A model generated the notes under the pieces. It was not told where the DNA came from. It did not search any database and was given only the letters and a program-made list of their open reading frames with translations. Below, one piece after another: positions 15,190 through 24,620 of a stretch of 44,247 nucleotides of DNA (position 1 is the first letter of the stretch; each line of letters begins with the position of its first letter). The DNA is taken from positions 1 through 44,247 of the forward strand of contig CACCLG010000009.1 of NCBI GenBank assembly GCA_902546765.1, written 5' to 3'. This DNA is from an uncultured Pelagibacteraceae bacterium (lineage in GTDB: Bacteria; Pseudomonadota; Alphaproteobacteria; Pelagibacterales; Pelagibacteraceae). The translations under genes were made by a program, and so were the position numbers.

Positions 15190-15750
15190 TTACCATGAAG
15201 AATTGGGTTGATCTAAAAACTCAATTTCTTCAGCTGTAGATCTTCTTCCTAACATTTTATTTCTGTGAGGATATCTATGAAATCTTTTAATTACCGCTGT
15301 GTGATCTTTCCAAAATTTTTTAATTTCTAAAAAATTTGGATGATTTGATAGATAATTTGTTAATAATTTGTATGCTCTATCGTGATCGATAATTTCTTCA
15401 CTATGAATATATGGAAGTAACATAAAAAATCTTTGATATTCATCCATTTGATCAAGATATCCATTATAAACAGCATCATTTACAATCAATCTTGCTTTAA
15501 AATCATATTCAAAAGACTTTTTATCATTTCGATAAAGGTTTCTCGAAAACTGATCCAATAAAATAATTAAAGCTAAACAAGTTAACGGCTCATCTTGCCA
15601 ATAATCATATTCATTTGAAGTAGCTTTATTGTGGTCTTCTCCAAATTTTTCTCTAATTAACTGATCAAATTTTTCGTCTTTTTTAAACCTTTTTTCAACT
15701 ATTAGGTCATCAAACCAGAAGTCTAGGATTGCTTGAGCTCTATCATTCAT
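15190..15750 (-). CDS. DUF924 family protein
   Basis: This 186-residue all-helical DUF924 protein has the family opening AQAILDFWFDD and contains ILLDQFSRNLYRNDKKSF, followed by FFMLLPYIHSEEIIDHDRA and FHRYPHRNKMLGRRSTAEEIEFLDQP, the strongest conserved block. The fold resembles TPR-like helical bundles. The function is not established. The start overlaps the AhpD-like gene by eight bases, so they form a pair. It ends directly against the convergent SMR gene. Confidence 0.92.
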   Translation of the reverse strand: MNDRAQAILDFWFDDLIVEKRFKKDEKFDQLIREKFGEDHNKATSNEYDYWQDEPLTCLALIILLDQFSRNLYRNDKKSFEYDFKARLIVNDAVYNGYLDQMDEYQRFFMLLPYIHSEEIIDHDRAYKLLTNYLSNHPNFLEIKKFWKDHTAVIKRFHRYPHRNKMLGRRSTAEEIEFLDQPNSSW

Positions 15751-16135
15751 AAATTTCGTCTACTTTAACTTGGTATGACTCAACCAATTTATTTGTTTCA
15801 TTTGCCATACCAACTACCGCGTTAAGTTCAGCAAGCATATCTTTTGATGCTCCTTTCTTAATTGCAGCAGAACTATGAGATTTTATGCAATACTCACAGC
15901 TATTTGTAATTGAAACAGCAATATAAATTAATTCTTTTGTCATCTCATCTAGAGCACCTTTTTTCATTACTTGCTGTAATGAATTCCAAGTTCTCTCTAA
16001 AGTTTCTGGCTCATTAGCTAACATTTTCCAAAAATTGTTTACAAATTTTATGTTTCTTTTTTGTTTAATGTCCTCAAATATTTCTTTTACTTTTCCTTTG
16101 GCTTCACTTTCCTCTATCATGTTAAATATTGCCAT
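15743..16135 (-). CDS. AhpD-like/carboxymuconolactone decarboxylase family protein
   Basis: This 130-residue protein of the AhpD/CMD helical fold carries the thiol-redox motif C80-x-x-C83 with H87 (SCEYCIKSHSSAAIKKG), as in AhpD-type peroxidases. That motif is absent in genuine gamma-carboxymuconolactone decarboxylases, so a peroxidase or thiol-disulfide role is more likely. It has a strong ribosome site AAGGAGG spaced a few bases from the ATG, as do the small genes at 11192-13998 on the other strand. First gene of a pair with DUF924. Confidence 0.88.
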   Translation of the reverse strand: MAIFNMIEESEAKGKVKEIFEDIKQKRNIKFVNNFWKMLANEPETLERTWNSLQQVMKKGALDEMTKELIYIAVSITNSCEYCIKSHSSAAIKKGASKDMLAELNAVVGMANETNKLVESYQVKVDEIYE

Positions 16136-16196
16136 ATTACCTCCTTGATTATGCTTAAAAAACTAACTCAATAAAATGTTAAAAAAAAGGAAATTC

Positions 16197-16919
16197 TCAG
16201 ATTAATTTCTTAAAATTCTTATAAAGAATTGTTGAATATTTATTCATTGAGGACATATTCATCTTAGTATCAATATCAAATTTCTCAAGTGCACCTTTTC
16301 CTAACTGACTTTCAAGAGCAGATTTATATTCAGGCACACACCCCCAATCACTTACTGTAGTATCTTTGATTTCAATATGAAATTGAATTCCGTATGCGTG
16401 TTCATGAAATTTAAAAATTTGATATTTTGTTTCAGGTGATGAAGCTATTAGAGTAACAGATTGTATATGTTCTAAATCTTGAACTTCATAAGAATGCCAC
16501 TGTAGTGATTTGATTTTATCAGGGAAATTACTAAATAACTGATCTTTTTTTTTATTTTCTAAAAAACCAATATCCAACATTCCAATTTCAGGTTTTGATG
16601 ATTTTACAACTTTCCCTCCAATGACTTCACCAAGAAGTTGGCAGCCTAAACAAAAACCTAAATAAGGTTTTTTTAAATCAATAACAAATTCTTTAATTTT
16701 TTTTTTTTCTTCAATAAGCCAAGGATATTCATCTTCCATCCATGTGTCCATAGGTCCACCCATACAAAACATTGCATCAAATTTATTTAAATCATTTGGA
16801 ATTTTTTCACCTTCATCTAATTCTATTGTAGTTAAATTTATTCCATCACTTATCATTAGATCTTTAATATATCCTGGGTCTTCTATTTTAATATGTTGAA
16901 GTACAATTATGTTTTTCAT
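16197..16919 (-). CDS. type 1 glutamine amidotransferase domain protein
   Basis: This 240-residue class I GATase has the oxyanion GGPMDTW segment, nucleophile C90 in YLGFCLGCQLLGEVIGG and the partner histidine in IQFHIEI, where the typical HPE is HIE. It has no synthetase domain, as in the stand-alone family that includes gamma-glutamyl hydrolase-like PuuD/YfeJ-type proteins and GuaA-like orphans. The start overlaps the stop of hisN in ATGA (16916-16919). It may hydrolyse gamma-glutamyl compounds or supply ammonia to an unknown partner. Confidence 0.88.
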   Translation of the reverse strand: MKNIIVLQHIKIEDPGYIKDLMISDGINLTTIELDEGEKIPNDLNKFDAMFCMGGPMDTWMEDEYPWLIEEKKKIKEFVIDLKKPYLGFCLGCQLLGEVIGGKVVKSSKPEIGMLDIGFLENKKKDQLFSNFPDKIKSLQWHSYEVQDLEHIQSVTLIASSPETKYQIFKFHEHAYGIQFHIEIKDTTVSDWGCVPEYKSALESQLGKGALEKFDIDTKMNMSSMNKYSTILYKNFKKLI

Positions 16920-17713
16920 GTAGCTGGCTTAAGCAATTTTAATATTTTTTTATGATTTAATTTATTGCTCGATGCTAAAATATTTCCAGCAAGTTTGCCA
17001 TTTTCATTTTTCCATGTAGTAAGTGTTCCACCAGCAGCACTAATTATAGGTATGATTGCATGTACATCCCATATTTTGTTCTCACATTGAACTACTATAT
17101 CCAGTCTTCCCTCTGCTAACTGAGCGTAAGTTAAAGCATCAAAACAAGCAAAATTTACTATCTTTATAAATTTTTGAATTTTTTTTTGTTTACTAAATGA
17201 TAAATAACCGTGAAATGCAGCTGCAATCTTTGCATTTTTAATAGATACTTTTGAATTAACATTTAATTTAGTTTTTTTTCCATTTTCAAATAAATATGAA
17301 TTTTTTTCGTCTTTATTTAAATAGTATTTTTTAAGTTTAGGAAAATTTGCAAGGCCTATCATAGGATTTCCTTTATAATTTAAAGATATTAAATTACTCC
17401 AAGTTGGATTACCGGTTACAAAAGATCTCGTTCCATCAATTGGATCGATTACCCAAGAGAAATCACTTTTAGTTTTTTTTAATCCATATTCTTCGCCAAT
17501 AATTTGATGATCAGGAAACCTCTCTAATATTTTTTTTCTAATGAATCGTTCGAAAGCTTTGTCTGAAGTTGTTACCGGATCATAGCCTTTTCCTTTTAAT
17601 TTATTGCTAATCTTAAAAGGCTTATCTAGTTTTGAATAATAAAATCTTGTCAGTTGTTTTGCTAAAATATTAAGAAAATTGAAGTAAATTTTATAATTAA
17701 ACTTTTTGCTCAT
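16916..17713 (-). CDS. hisN: inositol-monophosphatase family phosphatase, probable histidinol-phosphatase
   Basis: This 265-residue Mg-dependent phosphatase has the metal ligands E74-E75 in IIGEEYG and D90/D93 in WVIDPIDGTRSFVTGNPTW, plus the second signature KIWDVHAIIPIISAAGGTLTTW. The DGTRSF(V/I)TG variant is characteristic of the HisN-type histidinol-phosphatases of alphaproteobacteria rather than SuhB, which has DGTxNF. It would remove phosphate from histidinol phosphate in histidine synthesis. It overlaps the downstream amidotransferase by four bases. Activity on inositol phosphate or PAP cannot be fully excluded. Confidence 0.82.
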   Translation of the reverse strand: MSKKFNYKIYFNFLNILAKQLTRFYYSKLDKPFKISNKLKGKGYDPVTTSDKAFERFIRKKILERFPDHQIIGEEYGLKKTKSDFSWVIDPIDGTRSFVTGNPTWSNLISLNYKGNPMIGLANFPKLKKYYLNKDEKNSYLFENGKKTKLNVNSKVSIKNAKIAAAFHGYLSFSKQKKIQKFIKIVNFACFDALTYAQLAEGRLDIVVQCENKIWDVHAIIPIISAAGGTLTTWKNENGKLAGNILASSNKLNHKKILKLLKPAT

Positions 17714-17800
17714 CGCTTCACGTATTAATAAAATATTTAAATCAATACAAACGAATTTATCTTGAAAAAAAAGGGGTTTTAGAGGAAAGTTTAAACAGTT

Positions 17801-18907
17801 ATGAAATTTGAAGTTAGTTCAAACAAAATATTCTCATTAAATGGATCAAATAAAGAGGAAATTCACCCTTTTTGGTTAAGAGAGCGTGTCAGTGAGAAAG
17901 AGTATCTTGATGAAGGTACTCAACAACGCCTGTTTGACCCATCTACCATGAGAAACTCGGTTGAAATTATAAACGCAGAAATAAATGGTGATTTTTTAAA
18001 TATACAATTTAACGATGGCGTTAACTCAAAATTTGAAATTAAAAAATTATCAGATGAACTTAGTTTAAACTCAAACGAAATAATAGATATCAAAAAAGTA
18101 CAATGGAAATCTGATTTCAAAGATATTAAAAATTTCAAATTTAATAATAAATTTGCAGATAGCGAAGATATGTTAAATTTACTTATAAATTTTTATAAAT
18201 TTGGCTTTGTTATAATTCAAGATGTGCCAACAAATGATAATTTTCTGGTCGAATTTGGAAATATGATCGGCAGTGTCAAAAGAACTAACTTTGGTGAATA
18301 TTTTAATGTAAAATCAAAACCAAATCCAAATGATTTAGCATATACAGCGCTAAACTTATCTCCTCATACTGATAACCCTTATAGAAATCCTTTCCCTCCA
18401 TGTATACAAATCCTGCATTGTATTGAAAACGAAGTTAGTGGAGGTTACTCAACTTTAGTTGATGGATATACTGTTACAGAAGACTTGAAAAAATTAAATC
18501 AAGAATATTATAATATTTTAACATGTACTAAAGTTAGATTTAAATTTTCAGATAAAGATACAATTTTAGAGAGTTGGGCTGAATTAATTCATTTAGATGA
18601 AAATGGTAATTTTCAAAATGTTAGATTTAGCCCAAGATTAGATTATGTGCCTCAAATGAAAAAAGAAAAACTCGAAATTTATTATAATGCAAGAAAATGT
18701 TTGTCAGACTTATATAATTCTGAAGAGTACAGGATTGAATTTAGATTAATGCCTGGAGATTTAATGATGATGGATAATCATAGATTGCTTCATGGTAGAA
18801 CATCTTTTGATCCAAATGAGGGTAATAGATTTTTACAAGGGTGTTATTTAGACTTTGATAGCACAGAAGGTAAATTGCTACATTTAAGAAGGAAATTTAA
18901 TCTTTAA
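17801..18907 (+). CDS. 2-oxoglutarate/Fe(II) dioxygenase, gamma-butyrobetaine hydroxylase-like (TauD family)
   Basis: This 368-residue enzyme has a GBBH-like N-terminal domain (HPFWLRERV ... TQQRLFDPS, about residues 20-110) and a TauD/TfdA catalytic domain. The iron triad is H189 and D191 (SPHTDNPYRNP) with distal H331 (HRLLHGRTSF). The cysteines that bind structural zinc in the N-terminal domain of gamma-butyrobetaine hydroxylase (WLRDNC-type) are absent. Known relatives hydroxylate gamma-butyrobetaine or trimethyllysine, leading to carnitine; other quaternary amines are possible. It has its own promoter gap (87 bases) after hisN. Its end overlaps the convergent azoreductase by eleven bases. 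Confidence 0.87.
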   Translation: MKFEVSSNKIFSLNGSNKEEIHPFWLRERVSEKEYLDEGTQQRLFDPSTMRNSVEIINAEINGDFLNIQFNDGVNSKFEIKKLSDELSLNSNEIIDIKKVQWKSDFKDIKNFKFNNKFADSEDMLNLLINFYKFGFVIIQDVPTNDNFLVEFGNMIGSVKRTNFGEYFNVKSKPNPNDLAYTALNLSPHTDNPYRNPFPPCIQILHCIENEVSGGYSTLVDGYTVTEDLKKLNQEYYNILTCTKVRFKFSDKDTILESWAELIHLDENGNFQNVRFSPRLDYVPQMKKEKLEIYYNARKCLSDLYNSEEYRIEFRLMPGDLMMMDNHRLLHGRTSFDPNEGNRFLQGCYLDFDSTEGKLLHLRRKFNL

Positions 18908-19487
18908 ACAATTCTTCTATTTTGTTTTCAGCCTGCTTGATAGATTTTTCATAATCTAATGCCATTTGATCAGCAGCGATGATTTTAATATTTTTAATAC
19001 CAAAAAAATTCAACATATGAATTAACCAAGGTGTTAAAAAATCCTCATCACCTTGTATTTTAGTTCCACCGGAGGTGATTACTATATATACTTGTTTATC
19101 TTTAAGTAAACCAATTCTATCACCGTCTTCAGAATATTTAAAAGTAAGTTTAACTCTTGCTGCAAGATCAGCCCAGGCTTTTAATGTTGCAGGAGGACCA
19201 AAATTATATATTGGTACAGATATGATAATTATATCACTCTCTTTTAATTCAATAACTAATTTATCAGAAAGTTCGAACATTTTTTTATGATCTTCTGTTT
19301 GTTGTTCAACTGGAATTTTCATACCCGACTCTGTTAAGCCTGAAATAAAGAGCATCTCATCATCTAAATCTCTATAGATTAATTGATCGTCTTTTTTTTT
19401 AATTTTTTTAAGTAATTTTTGAGCTAACTTTCTTGAAGTTGATCCCTCTTTTCTAGCGCTACAATCAATCTGATAAATTTTTCTCAT
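18897..19487 (-). CDS. azoR: FMN-dependent NADH:quinone/azo oxidoreductase, AzoR type
   Basis: This 196-residue flavodoxin-fold protein has the FMN phosphate loop CSARKEGSTSRKLAQ near the N terminus, VPIYNFGPPATLKAWADLAAR for flavin ring binding and YIVITSGGTKIQGDEDFLTPWL as the third contact, in the AzoR pattern. It reduces quinones and azo or nitro compounds, probably for detoxification. It starts three bases downstream of the ccdA stop, making it the last gene of the 18897-24620 unit. Confidence 0.87.
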   Translation of the reverse strand: MRKIYQIDCSARKEGSTSRKLAQKLLKKIKKKDDQLIYRDLDDEMLFISGLTESGMKIPVEQQTEDHKKMFELSDKLVIELKESDIIIISVPIYNFGPPATLKAWADLAARVKLTFKYSEDGDRIGLLKDKQVYIVITSGGTKIQGDEDFLTPWLIHMLNFFGIKNIKIIAADQMALDYEKSIKQAENKIEELFKD

Positions 19488-19490
19488 TAA

Positions 19491-20198
19491 TTATCCAAAA
19501 TTTCCAAGCACAGGGATATACTCTAAAAGATAAAAACCTAGTGCCTGTAATTGGTTGGTTATCATCAATATTCCTGTAATAAGCAAAAGTCCACCACCAA
19601 TTTTGGAAATCAGTTGCATCTTATTTTTTAAGTTTTTTGAAAAAATCATAAATCTTTGAATAAGATATCCAGATAAAATAAAAGGAATTGCTAAACCAAG
19701 TGAATAAAAAAATAATAATAGTACTCCTTTGTTGATACTGTCTTCAACTGCAGCTAAAGCCAAGATAGATCCAAGTATTGGACCTATACATGGTGTCCAT
19801 CCAAAACCAAAAGCCATACCAATTAAAATAGATCCAAAATTACTTGGTGTGATATTTGAATGCACTCTTTTTTCATAATTTAATAATTTAATATTAATTA
19901 AACCAATTATCTGAAGAGAGAAAACTATAATAAATATTCCTGCAATAATTCTTAATTCATAAGAGTAGTCTAAAATTAATGATCCCAGAAATGTAGCAGT
20001 TGCTCCAAAACTGATAAATACAATTGAGAAACCTAATGAAAATAGAATTATTGGAAAAATGTTTGTTTTCTTACTTTCCAAAAGTTCATTTAAGGAGCTT
20101 CCAGATATATAGGATACATAACCTGGTATCAAAGGTAATACACATGGCGACAAAAAACTAATTAAACCTGCGCTTAATGCAATAAAAAGTTCTAACAT
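19491..20198 (-). CDS. ccdA: cytochrome c biogenesis/thiol-disulfide transporter, CcdA type
   Basis: This 235-residue inner-membrane protein with six helices moves reducing equivalents from cytoplasmic thioredoxin to periplasmic thiol proteins. The two redox cysteines are C19 in LSPCVLPLIPGY and the one in GWTPCIGPILGS, both in the family-specific proline-rich membrane motifs. No periplasmic DsbD domains are attached. The start ATG overlaps the ppc stop in TAATG (20196-20200). The downstream AzoR and the wider thiol-related neighbourhood fit a redox function. Confidence 0.92.
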   Translation of the reverse strand: MLELFIALSAGLISFLSPCVLPLIPGYVSYISGSSLNELLESKKTNIFPIILFSLGFSIVFISFGATATFLGSLILDYSYELRIIAGIFIIVFSLQIIGLINIKLLNYEKRVHSNITPSNFGSILIGMAFGFGWTPCIGPILGSILALAAVEDSINKGVLLLFFYSLGLAIPFILSGYLIQRFMIFSKNLKNKMQLISKIGGGLLLITGILMITNQLQALGFYLLEYIPVLGNFG

Positions 20199-22882
20199 TA
20201 TCCAGTATTTTTCATTGCTGCAGAAATACCAGCTATCGATGTTAACAATGCATCATTTAAATTCTTTTTATTCTCTTTACCTTTGGTTGTTTTCAGCTTT
20301 GATATAACAATTGGTTGAATAACATTGAGCACTTCTGTGTAAATATTTCTTGCAACAATAATATTCCTAAATTGCTTTCTGGCATTTATAATTTCTATAG
20401 GAGTTATTTTTTTATTTAGTTTTTTTATTGTTTCAAATTGGTATCTTAATTTTTTACCAATCCTTATAAGTTTATGATCTGCTAAATATTTTTCATAAAT
20501 TTTTGATATTTCTGGATCAACTTTTGAAATGACCATATCTAGGATATCTAACATTGAATTAAAAAATGGCCAATTTTTTTCCATATCTAAAAGAGTACTT
20601 TTAAATTTTTTAATTGAAGAATATCTTAATGCCTCTGCGCTACCTAACCACGCTGGTAACATAAGTCTAATTTGAGTCCACGCAAATACCCAGGGTATTG
20701 CTCTTAAGCTTTTTATGTTGTCTACATTTTTTCTCTTAGACGGTCTTGATCCTATTAAGAGTTTACCTAAAGATACATGTGGTGTTACTGTTTTAAAATA
20801 CCTAATAAAATCAGAATTTTGATTAATATTTTTTCTATATGAACTTTTTGAAATATCTGACATTTTTTCAATTAACTCTCTCCAATTCTTTTTTGGCGCA
20901 GGTGGAGGATTGAGGGTTGCCTCTGTAACAGCCCCTATATAACTACATAAATTATATTTAGCTAGTGGCTCATAACCATATTTTTGCTGTATAACTTCTC
21001 CCTGATCTGTAATTCTTATTTTGCCATTTACCGAAGATGGTGGTTGAGACCTAAGTGTGGCTTGTATTGGACCGCCTCCTCTACCAGCTGAGCCACCTCT
21101 ACCATGAAAAAAAGTTACATCAATTTTATATTTTTTTGCAAGTTTAACTATTTCTTCTTGTGCTTTATATTGATGCCAACTTGCGCATATTTTACCAGCG
21201 TCCTTACTAGAGTCCGAGTAACCAATCATCACTTCTTGTTTGTTATTTATTAATTTTCTGTACCATTTTTCTTGAAAAAGTGAATTCATGATGGCTTTTG
21301 AGTTTATTAGATCGTCCAATGTTTCAAATAATGGAACAACTCTTAATTTATTTTTGATTTGGGCTTCTTTTTGTAAAAATGAGACAGTTACGATGTCAGA
21401 AATAGACGAGGTCATTGAAATGACATATGCTCCTAGGCATTCATCTGGTTGTTTAGAGATTGTTTTGAAAGTTGACCAAACTTCTTTATTTTCTTTATTT
21501 TTAAATTCAAAATTAGTTAATAAGTTTTTCTTTTTTTTAATTTGATTTGCTAAAAAATTAATTTTTTTCCTTTCGCTCCATTTATAATAGTTTTGTTGAT
21601 ATTTTCTTTTTATATATTCCGCAATCAATTGGGAGTGTCTAGATGATTCTTGTCTTATATCCAATCTTGCAAGATTTATTCCAAAACATTTAGCTCTTCT
21701 CATTAAATCTAATAATTCACCACTTGCTAAATTTTCATTTTGATTTTCTTCCAAAGATTTTCTAACAACCCTTAAAGGTCTTAAAATTTCTTCTCGTGAA
21801 TTTAGCAATACTTTTTCATTCAATGGTTTATTATAAACTAAATGTTGTTCTATAGATCTGTGAGTAACTCTCATTTTGTCTCTGAGTGGGCGTAAATAAA
21901 CTCTATAGGGTTCAAATGTTTCACCTGTTTTTTTTTTAATTTCTTTTGAGCATTTTCCCATTGAATAAGATCTAATTAATTTTGTTAAAGATTTTTCATA
22001 TAATTTTGCTGCCTCCCATCGAGATAATAAAATTACTTCTTTAGTCACTTCTGCAGTTACATTTGGGTTACCATCTCTATCTCCACCCATCCAAGATCCA
22101 AATTCAATTGGATTAAAATTTTTAGGAAGACCCTTACCCATATTTTTAACAAAAATGCTGTTTAATCTCCTGTATACCTTCGGTATGGTTTCCCACAAAC
22201 TATCTTCGATTATAGCAAGTCCCCATCTTGCTTCATCAAATGGAGAAGGCTTTGTTCTCTTCAAGTCATCCGTATTCCATATAATTGTAATTTCATCATA
22301 TAATTTTCTATCTATAATTTTTTGTTTTGATGGAAAACTTTTCATCAATTCTCTTTGTTCTAAAAGCTCTGTAATATTGTGATATTTTTGTATAAGTGTT
22401 CGTCTTTTTACCTCTGTAGGATGTGCTGTTAAAACAATACCAATGTTTAAATTTTTTGCAGTATTATAGATTTTATTAGATGAAATTTTTCTATCCTTAA
22501 ATAGTTCCTCAAAAATTTCCTCTATAAAAATATTTTTGTTTGCTTTAGCTTTATTATTTTCAAATTCATCTAAAGTTCTTGAAGCATCAATAGACTCCGC
22601 AAGATTTATAAAATTCATAAAATGAGAAAATGCTCTTGTAAGTTTATAAGTATTACTTGGACTAATTTGACTTAATGTTTTCGAAATTTTTTTATATGAA
22701 TCTTGTTGTTTAATATTAGCTCTATTTGCTTTTGAAAGTTTTCTAATTTTTTCAACAAGATTAAAAAATGTTTGACCCTCTTGTTTTTTAATCACATTTC
22801 CAAGTATATTTCCAAGAAGTCTTACATCATCTCTAAGTGATTTTGTTGGAATTCTCTCATAATATAAATCTCTTTTGATCAT
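20198..22882 (-). CDS. ppc: phosphoenolpyruvate carboxylase
   Basis: This 894-residue enzyme carboxylates PEP to oxaloacetate and refills the TCA cycle. All signature blocks are visible: catalytic H154 in VLTAHPTEVKRR, GSWMGGDRDGNPNVT, MIGYSDSSKDAGK, the glycine-rich FHGRGGSAGRGGGP loop and the conserved C terminus ending in NTG. The length is close to the E. coli enzyme (883). It lies 19 bases after the FAH-family gene and overlaps ccdA, so it belongs to one minus-strand transcription unit. Bicarbonate fixation here can replace intermediates used for amino acid synthesis. Confidence 0.97.
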   Translation of the reverse strand: MIKRDLYYERIPTKSLRDDVRLLGNILGNVIKKQEGQTFFNLVEKIRKLSKANRANIKQQDSYKKISKTLSQISPSNTYKLTRAFSHFMNFINLAESIDASRTLDEFENNKAKANKNIFIEEIFEELFKDRKISSNKIYNTAKNLNIGIVLTAHPTEVKRRTLIQKYHNITELLEQRELMKSFPSKQKIIDRKLYDEITIIWNTDDLKRTKPSPFDEARWGLAIIEDSLWETIPKVYRRLNSIFVKNMGKGLPKNFNPIEFGSWMGGDRDGNPNVTAEVTKEVILLSRWEAAKLYEKSLTKLIRSYSMGKCSKEIKKKTGETFEPYRVYLRPLRDKMRVTHRSIEQHLVYNKPLNEKVLLNSREEILRPLRVVRKSLEENQNENLASGELLDLMRRAKCFGINLARLDIRQESSRHSQLIAEYIKRKYQQNYYKWSERKKINFLANQIKKKKNLLTNFEFKNKENKEVWSTFKTISKQPDECLGAYVISMTSSISDIVTVSFLQKEAQIKNKLRVVPLFETLDDLINSKAIMNSLFQEKWYRKLINNKQEVMIGYSDSSKDAGKICASWHQYKAQEEIVKLAKKYKIDVTFFHGRGGSAGRGGGPIQATLRSQPPSSVNGKIRITDQGEVIQQKYGYEPLAKYNLCSYIGAVTEATLNPPPAPKKNWRELIEKMSDISKSSYRKNINQNSDFIRYFKTVTPHVSLGKLLIGSRPSKRKNVDNIKSLRAIPWVFAWTQIRLMLPAWLGSAEALRYSSIKKFKSTLLDMEKNWPFFNSMLDILDMVISKVDPEISKIYEKYLADHKLIRIGKKLRYQFETIKKLNKKITPIEIINARKQFRNIIVARNIYTEVLNVIQPIVISKLKTTKGKENKKNLNDALLTSIAGISAAMKNTG

Positions 22883-22901
22883 AAATACTTATTGTTTTGG
22901 G

Positions 22902-23744
22902 TTATATTAATACAACTTTGGAGTTTTGTTCTCCTAAATTATCTATTGATAACCTAAGTTTGTCATTAGGTTTTAAAAATTTTTGTGGCTTCATTCCCAT
23001 GCCTACTCCTGGAGGGGTTCCAGTGGTTATTATATCCCCTGGATGCAAAGACATAAATTTACTTAAATAAGAAACTATTACATCCACATTAAAAATCATA
23101 GTATTTGTGTTACCAGTCTGCATTCTGACTCCATTTACGTCCAAAGACATATTTAAATTATTGGCGTTCGAAATTTCATCTTTAGTTACTAAATACGGAC
23201 CAATTGGACCAAAAGTGTCATGTGATTTGCCTTTAACCCATTGACCTTTTTTTTCAATTTGCCACTCTCTTTCACTCACATCATTTACTAAACAATATCC
23301 TAAAATATGATCTTGAGACTGTTTTTCAGATATATGTTTAGCATGTTTTCCAATAACAATTCCTAATTCAACTTCCCAATCAAGTTTTTTTGAATTTTTA
23401 GTAATTTCTATATCGTCGTTTGGACCGTTTATGCTACTTGTTGCCTTCATAAAAACTATGGGTTCAGATGGAGGTTTTGATCCTGTTTCAGCAGCATGAT
23501 CAGAAAAATTTAGTCCTATGGCAATAAATTTTCCTGGACTTGTAATACAAGAACCAATTCTCTCGCTTGAAGAAAGTTCTGGCAATAAAGTTAGGTCTAT
23601 ACTATGTAATTTTGAAATTGTATCAAAATTTAAATTATCAGGATTAAAATCTTTAATGCATGAACTAATGTCTATTATTTTACCATCTTTGTTTAAGATA
23701 GCTGGTTTTTCATAATTCTTTTCTCCAATTCTTAAAAGTTTCAT
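22902..23744 (-). CDS. fumarylacetoacetate hydrolase family protein
   Basis: This 280-residue FAH-fold protein has metal ligands in the DWEVELGIVIGK segment (E-x-E type), an oxyanion region (AIGLNFSDHAAE) and the C-terminal TGTPPGVGMGMKP block. The N-terminal region (MKLLRIGEKNYEKPAIL) is the small lid domain found in ureidoglycolate lyase-like and acylpyruvase-like members. Possible reactions include hydrolysis of acylpyruvates or decarboxylation of oxaloacetate. It follows the HIBADH-type reductase by 15 bases and precedes ppc, so a role in small organic acid metabolism is likely. Confidence 0.9.
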   Translation of the reverse strand: MKLLRIGEKNYEKPAILNKDGKIIDISSCIKDFNPDNLNFDTISKLHSIDLTLLPELSSSERIGSCITSPGKFIAIGLNFSDHAAETGSKPPSEPIVFMKATSSINGPNDDIEITKNSKKLDWEVELGIVIGKHAKHISEKQSQDHILGYCLVNDVSEREWQIEKKGQWVKGKSHDTFGPIGPYLVTKDEISNANNLNMSLDVNGVRMQTGNTNTMIFNVDVIVSYLSKFMSLHPGDIITTGTPPGVGMGMKPQKFLKPNDKLRLSIDNLGEQNSKVVLI

Positions 23745-23759
23745 TTTCCTCGCAAATAT

Positions 23760-24620
23760 TTATAAGTAATTTTTTATTTCTTTGTACAAGTAGCTGTGAT
23801 CTAAATCATCATAACCTTTTTTAGACAATTTTTTATATAAATTTCTGATAATCATTGAGAGAGGAAGGCTTATCTTATTCATTTTAGCTGTATTTAAAAT
23901 ATTCTCCATGTCTTTTAGTTGCGATGCAACTTTACCTCTGGCTTTAAAATCTTCTTTTATCATTCGTAATCCATGAGTTTGTAATATTTTACTATCAGCC
24001 CATCCTCCTTTTAAAGCCTTTAAAACATTAATTGGCTTAAGTCCCAATTTTTTAGACAATATTATTGCTTCTGATACTGCGCCAATAGAAATTCCTACAA
24101 TAATTTGATTTGCGAGTTTTGCTGCCTGACCAGATGATGGTTTTCCTACGTAATTTGGAATCCCTAAAATTTTTAGAACTTTTAAATTTTTTTTATATAT
24201 TTTTTTTTCTCCTCCAACCATTATAGCAAGGCTAGCACTTTCAGCTCCTTTGGTCCCTCCCGATACTGGGGCATCTAAAAAGTAAACTCCCTTTTTTTTT
24301 AATATTTTATAATTATCTAATGCAGTACTTGGTTTAGTTGAACTCATATCTATTACTGTTGTTTCTTTACAAACATTATTTAAAAATGTTTTACTTCTAA
24401 TTATATCTTTTACAGCTTTGTCATCTGTAAGCATTGTAATTATGATCTCCTTATCTTTTGCTAATTCTTCAATTTTATAAGATAAATAAGCACCATATTT
24501 TTTAAGTTTTTTAGCTTTGCTTATAGTTCTATTGAATATACTTATTTGGTGTTTTGATTTTAATAAATTTTTAATCATGGGGGTTCCCATTAAACCTGTG
24601 CCTATAAAACCTATTTTCAT
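23760..24620 (-). CDS. beta-hydroxyacid dehydrogenase (HIBADH/tartronate semialdehyde reductase family)
   Basis: This 286-residue NAD(P)-dependent enzyme has the GxGxxG dinucleotide motif in MKIGFIGTGLMGTPM, the substrate loop LDAPVSGGTKGAESASLAIMVGG and catalytic K168 in GQAAKLANQ, the numbering and motif of the family. It could reduce tartronate semialdehyde, oxidise 3-hydroxyisobutyrate or act on succinate semialdehyde. It leads the minus-strand unit that ends with azoR and is divergent from an aldehyde dehydrogenase over a 171-base AT-rich region; the pairing suggests semialdehyde chemistry. Confidence 0.9.
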   Translation of the reverse strand: MKIGFIGTGLMGTPMIKNLLKSKHQISIFNRTISKAKKLKKYGAYLSYKIEELAKDKEIIITMLTDDKAVKDIIRSKTFLNNVCKETTVIDMSSTKPSTALDNYKILKKKGVYFLDAPVSGGTKGAESASLAIMVGGEKKIYKKNLKVLKILGIPNYVGKPSSGQAAKLANQIIVGISIGAVSEAIILSKKLGLKPINVLKALKGGWADSKILQTHGLRMIKEDFKARGKVASQLKDMENILNTAKMNKISLPLSMIIRNLYKKLSKKGYDDLDHSYLYKEIKNYL

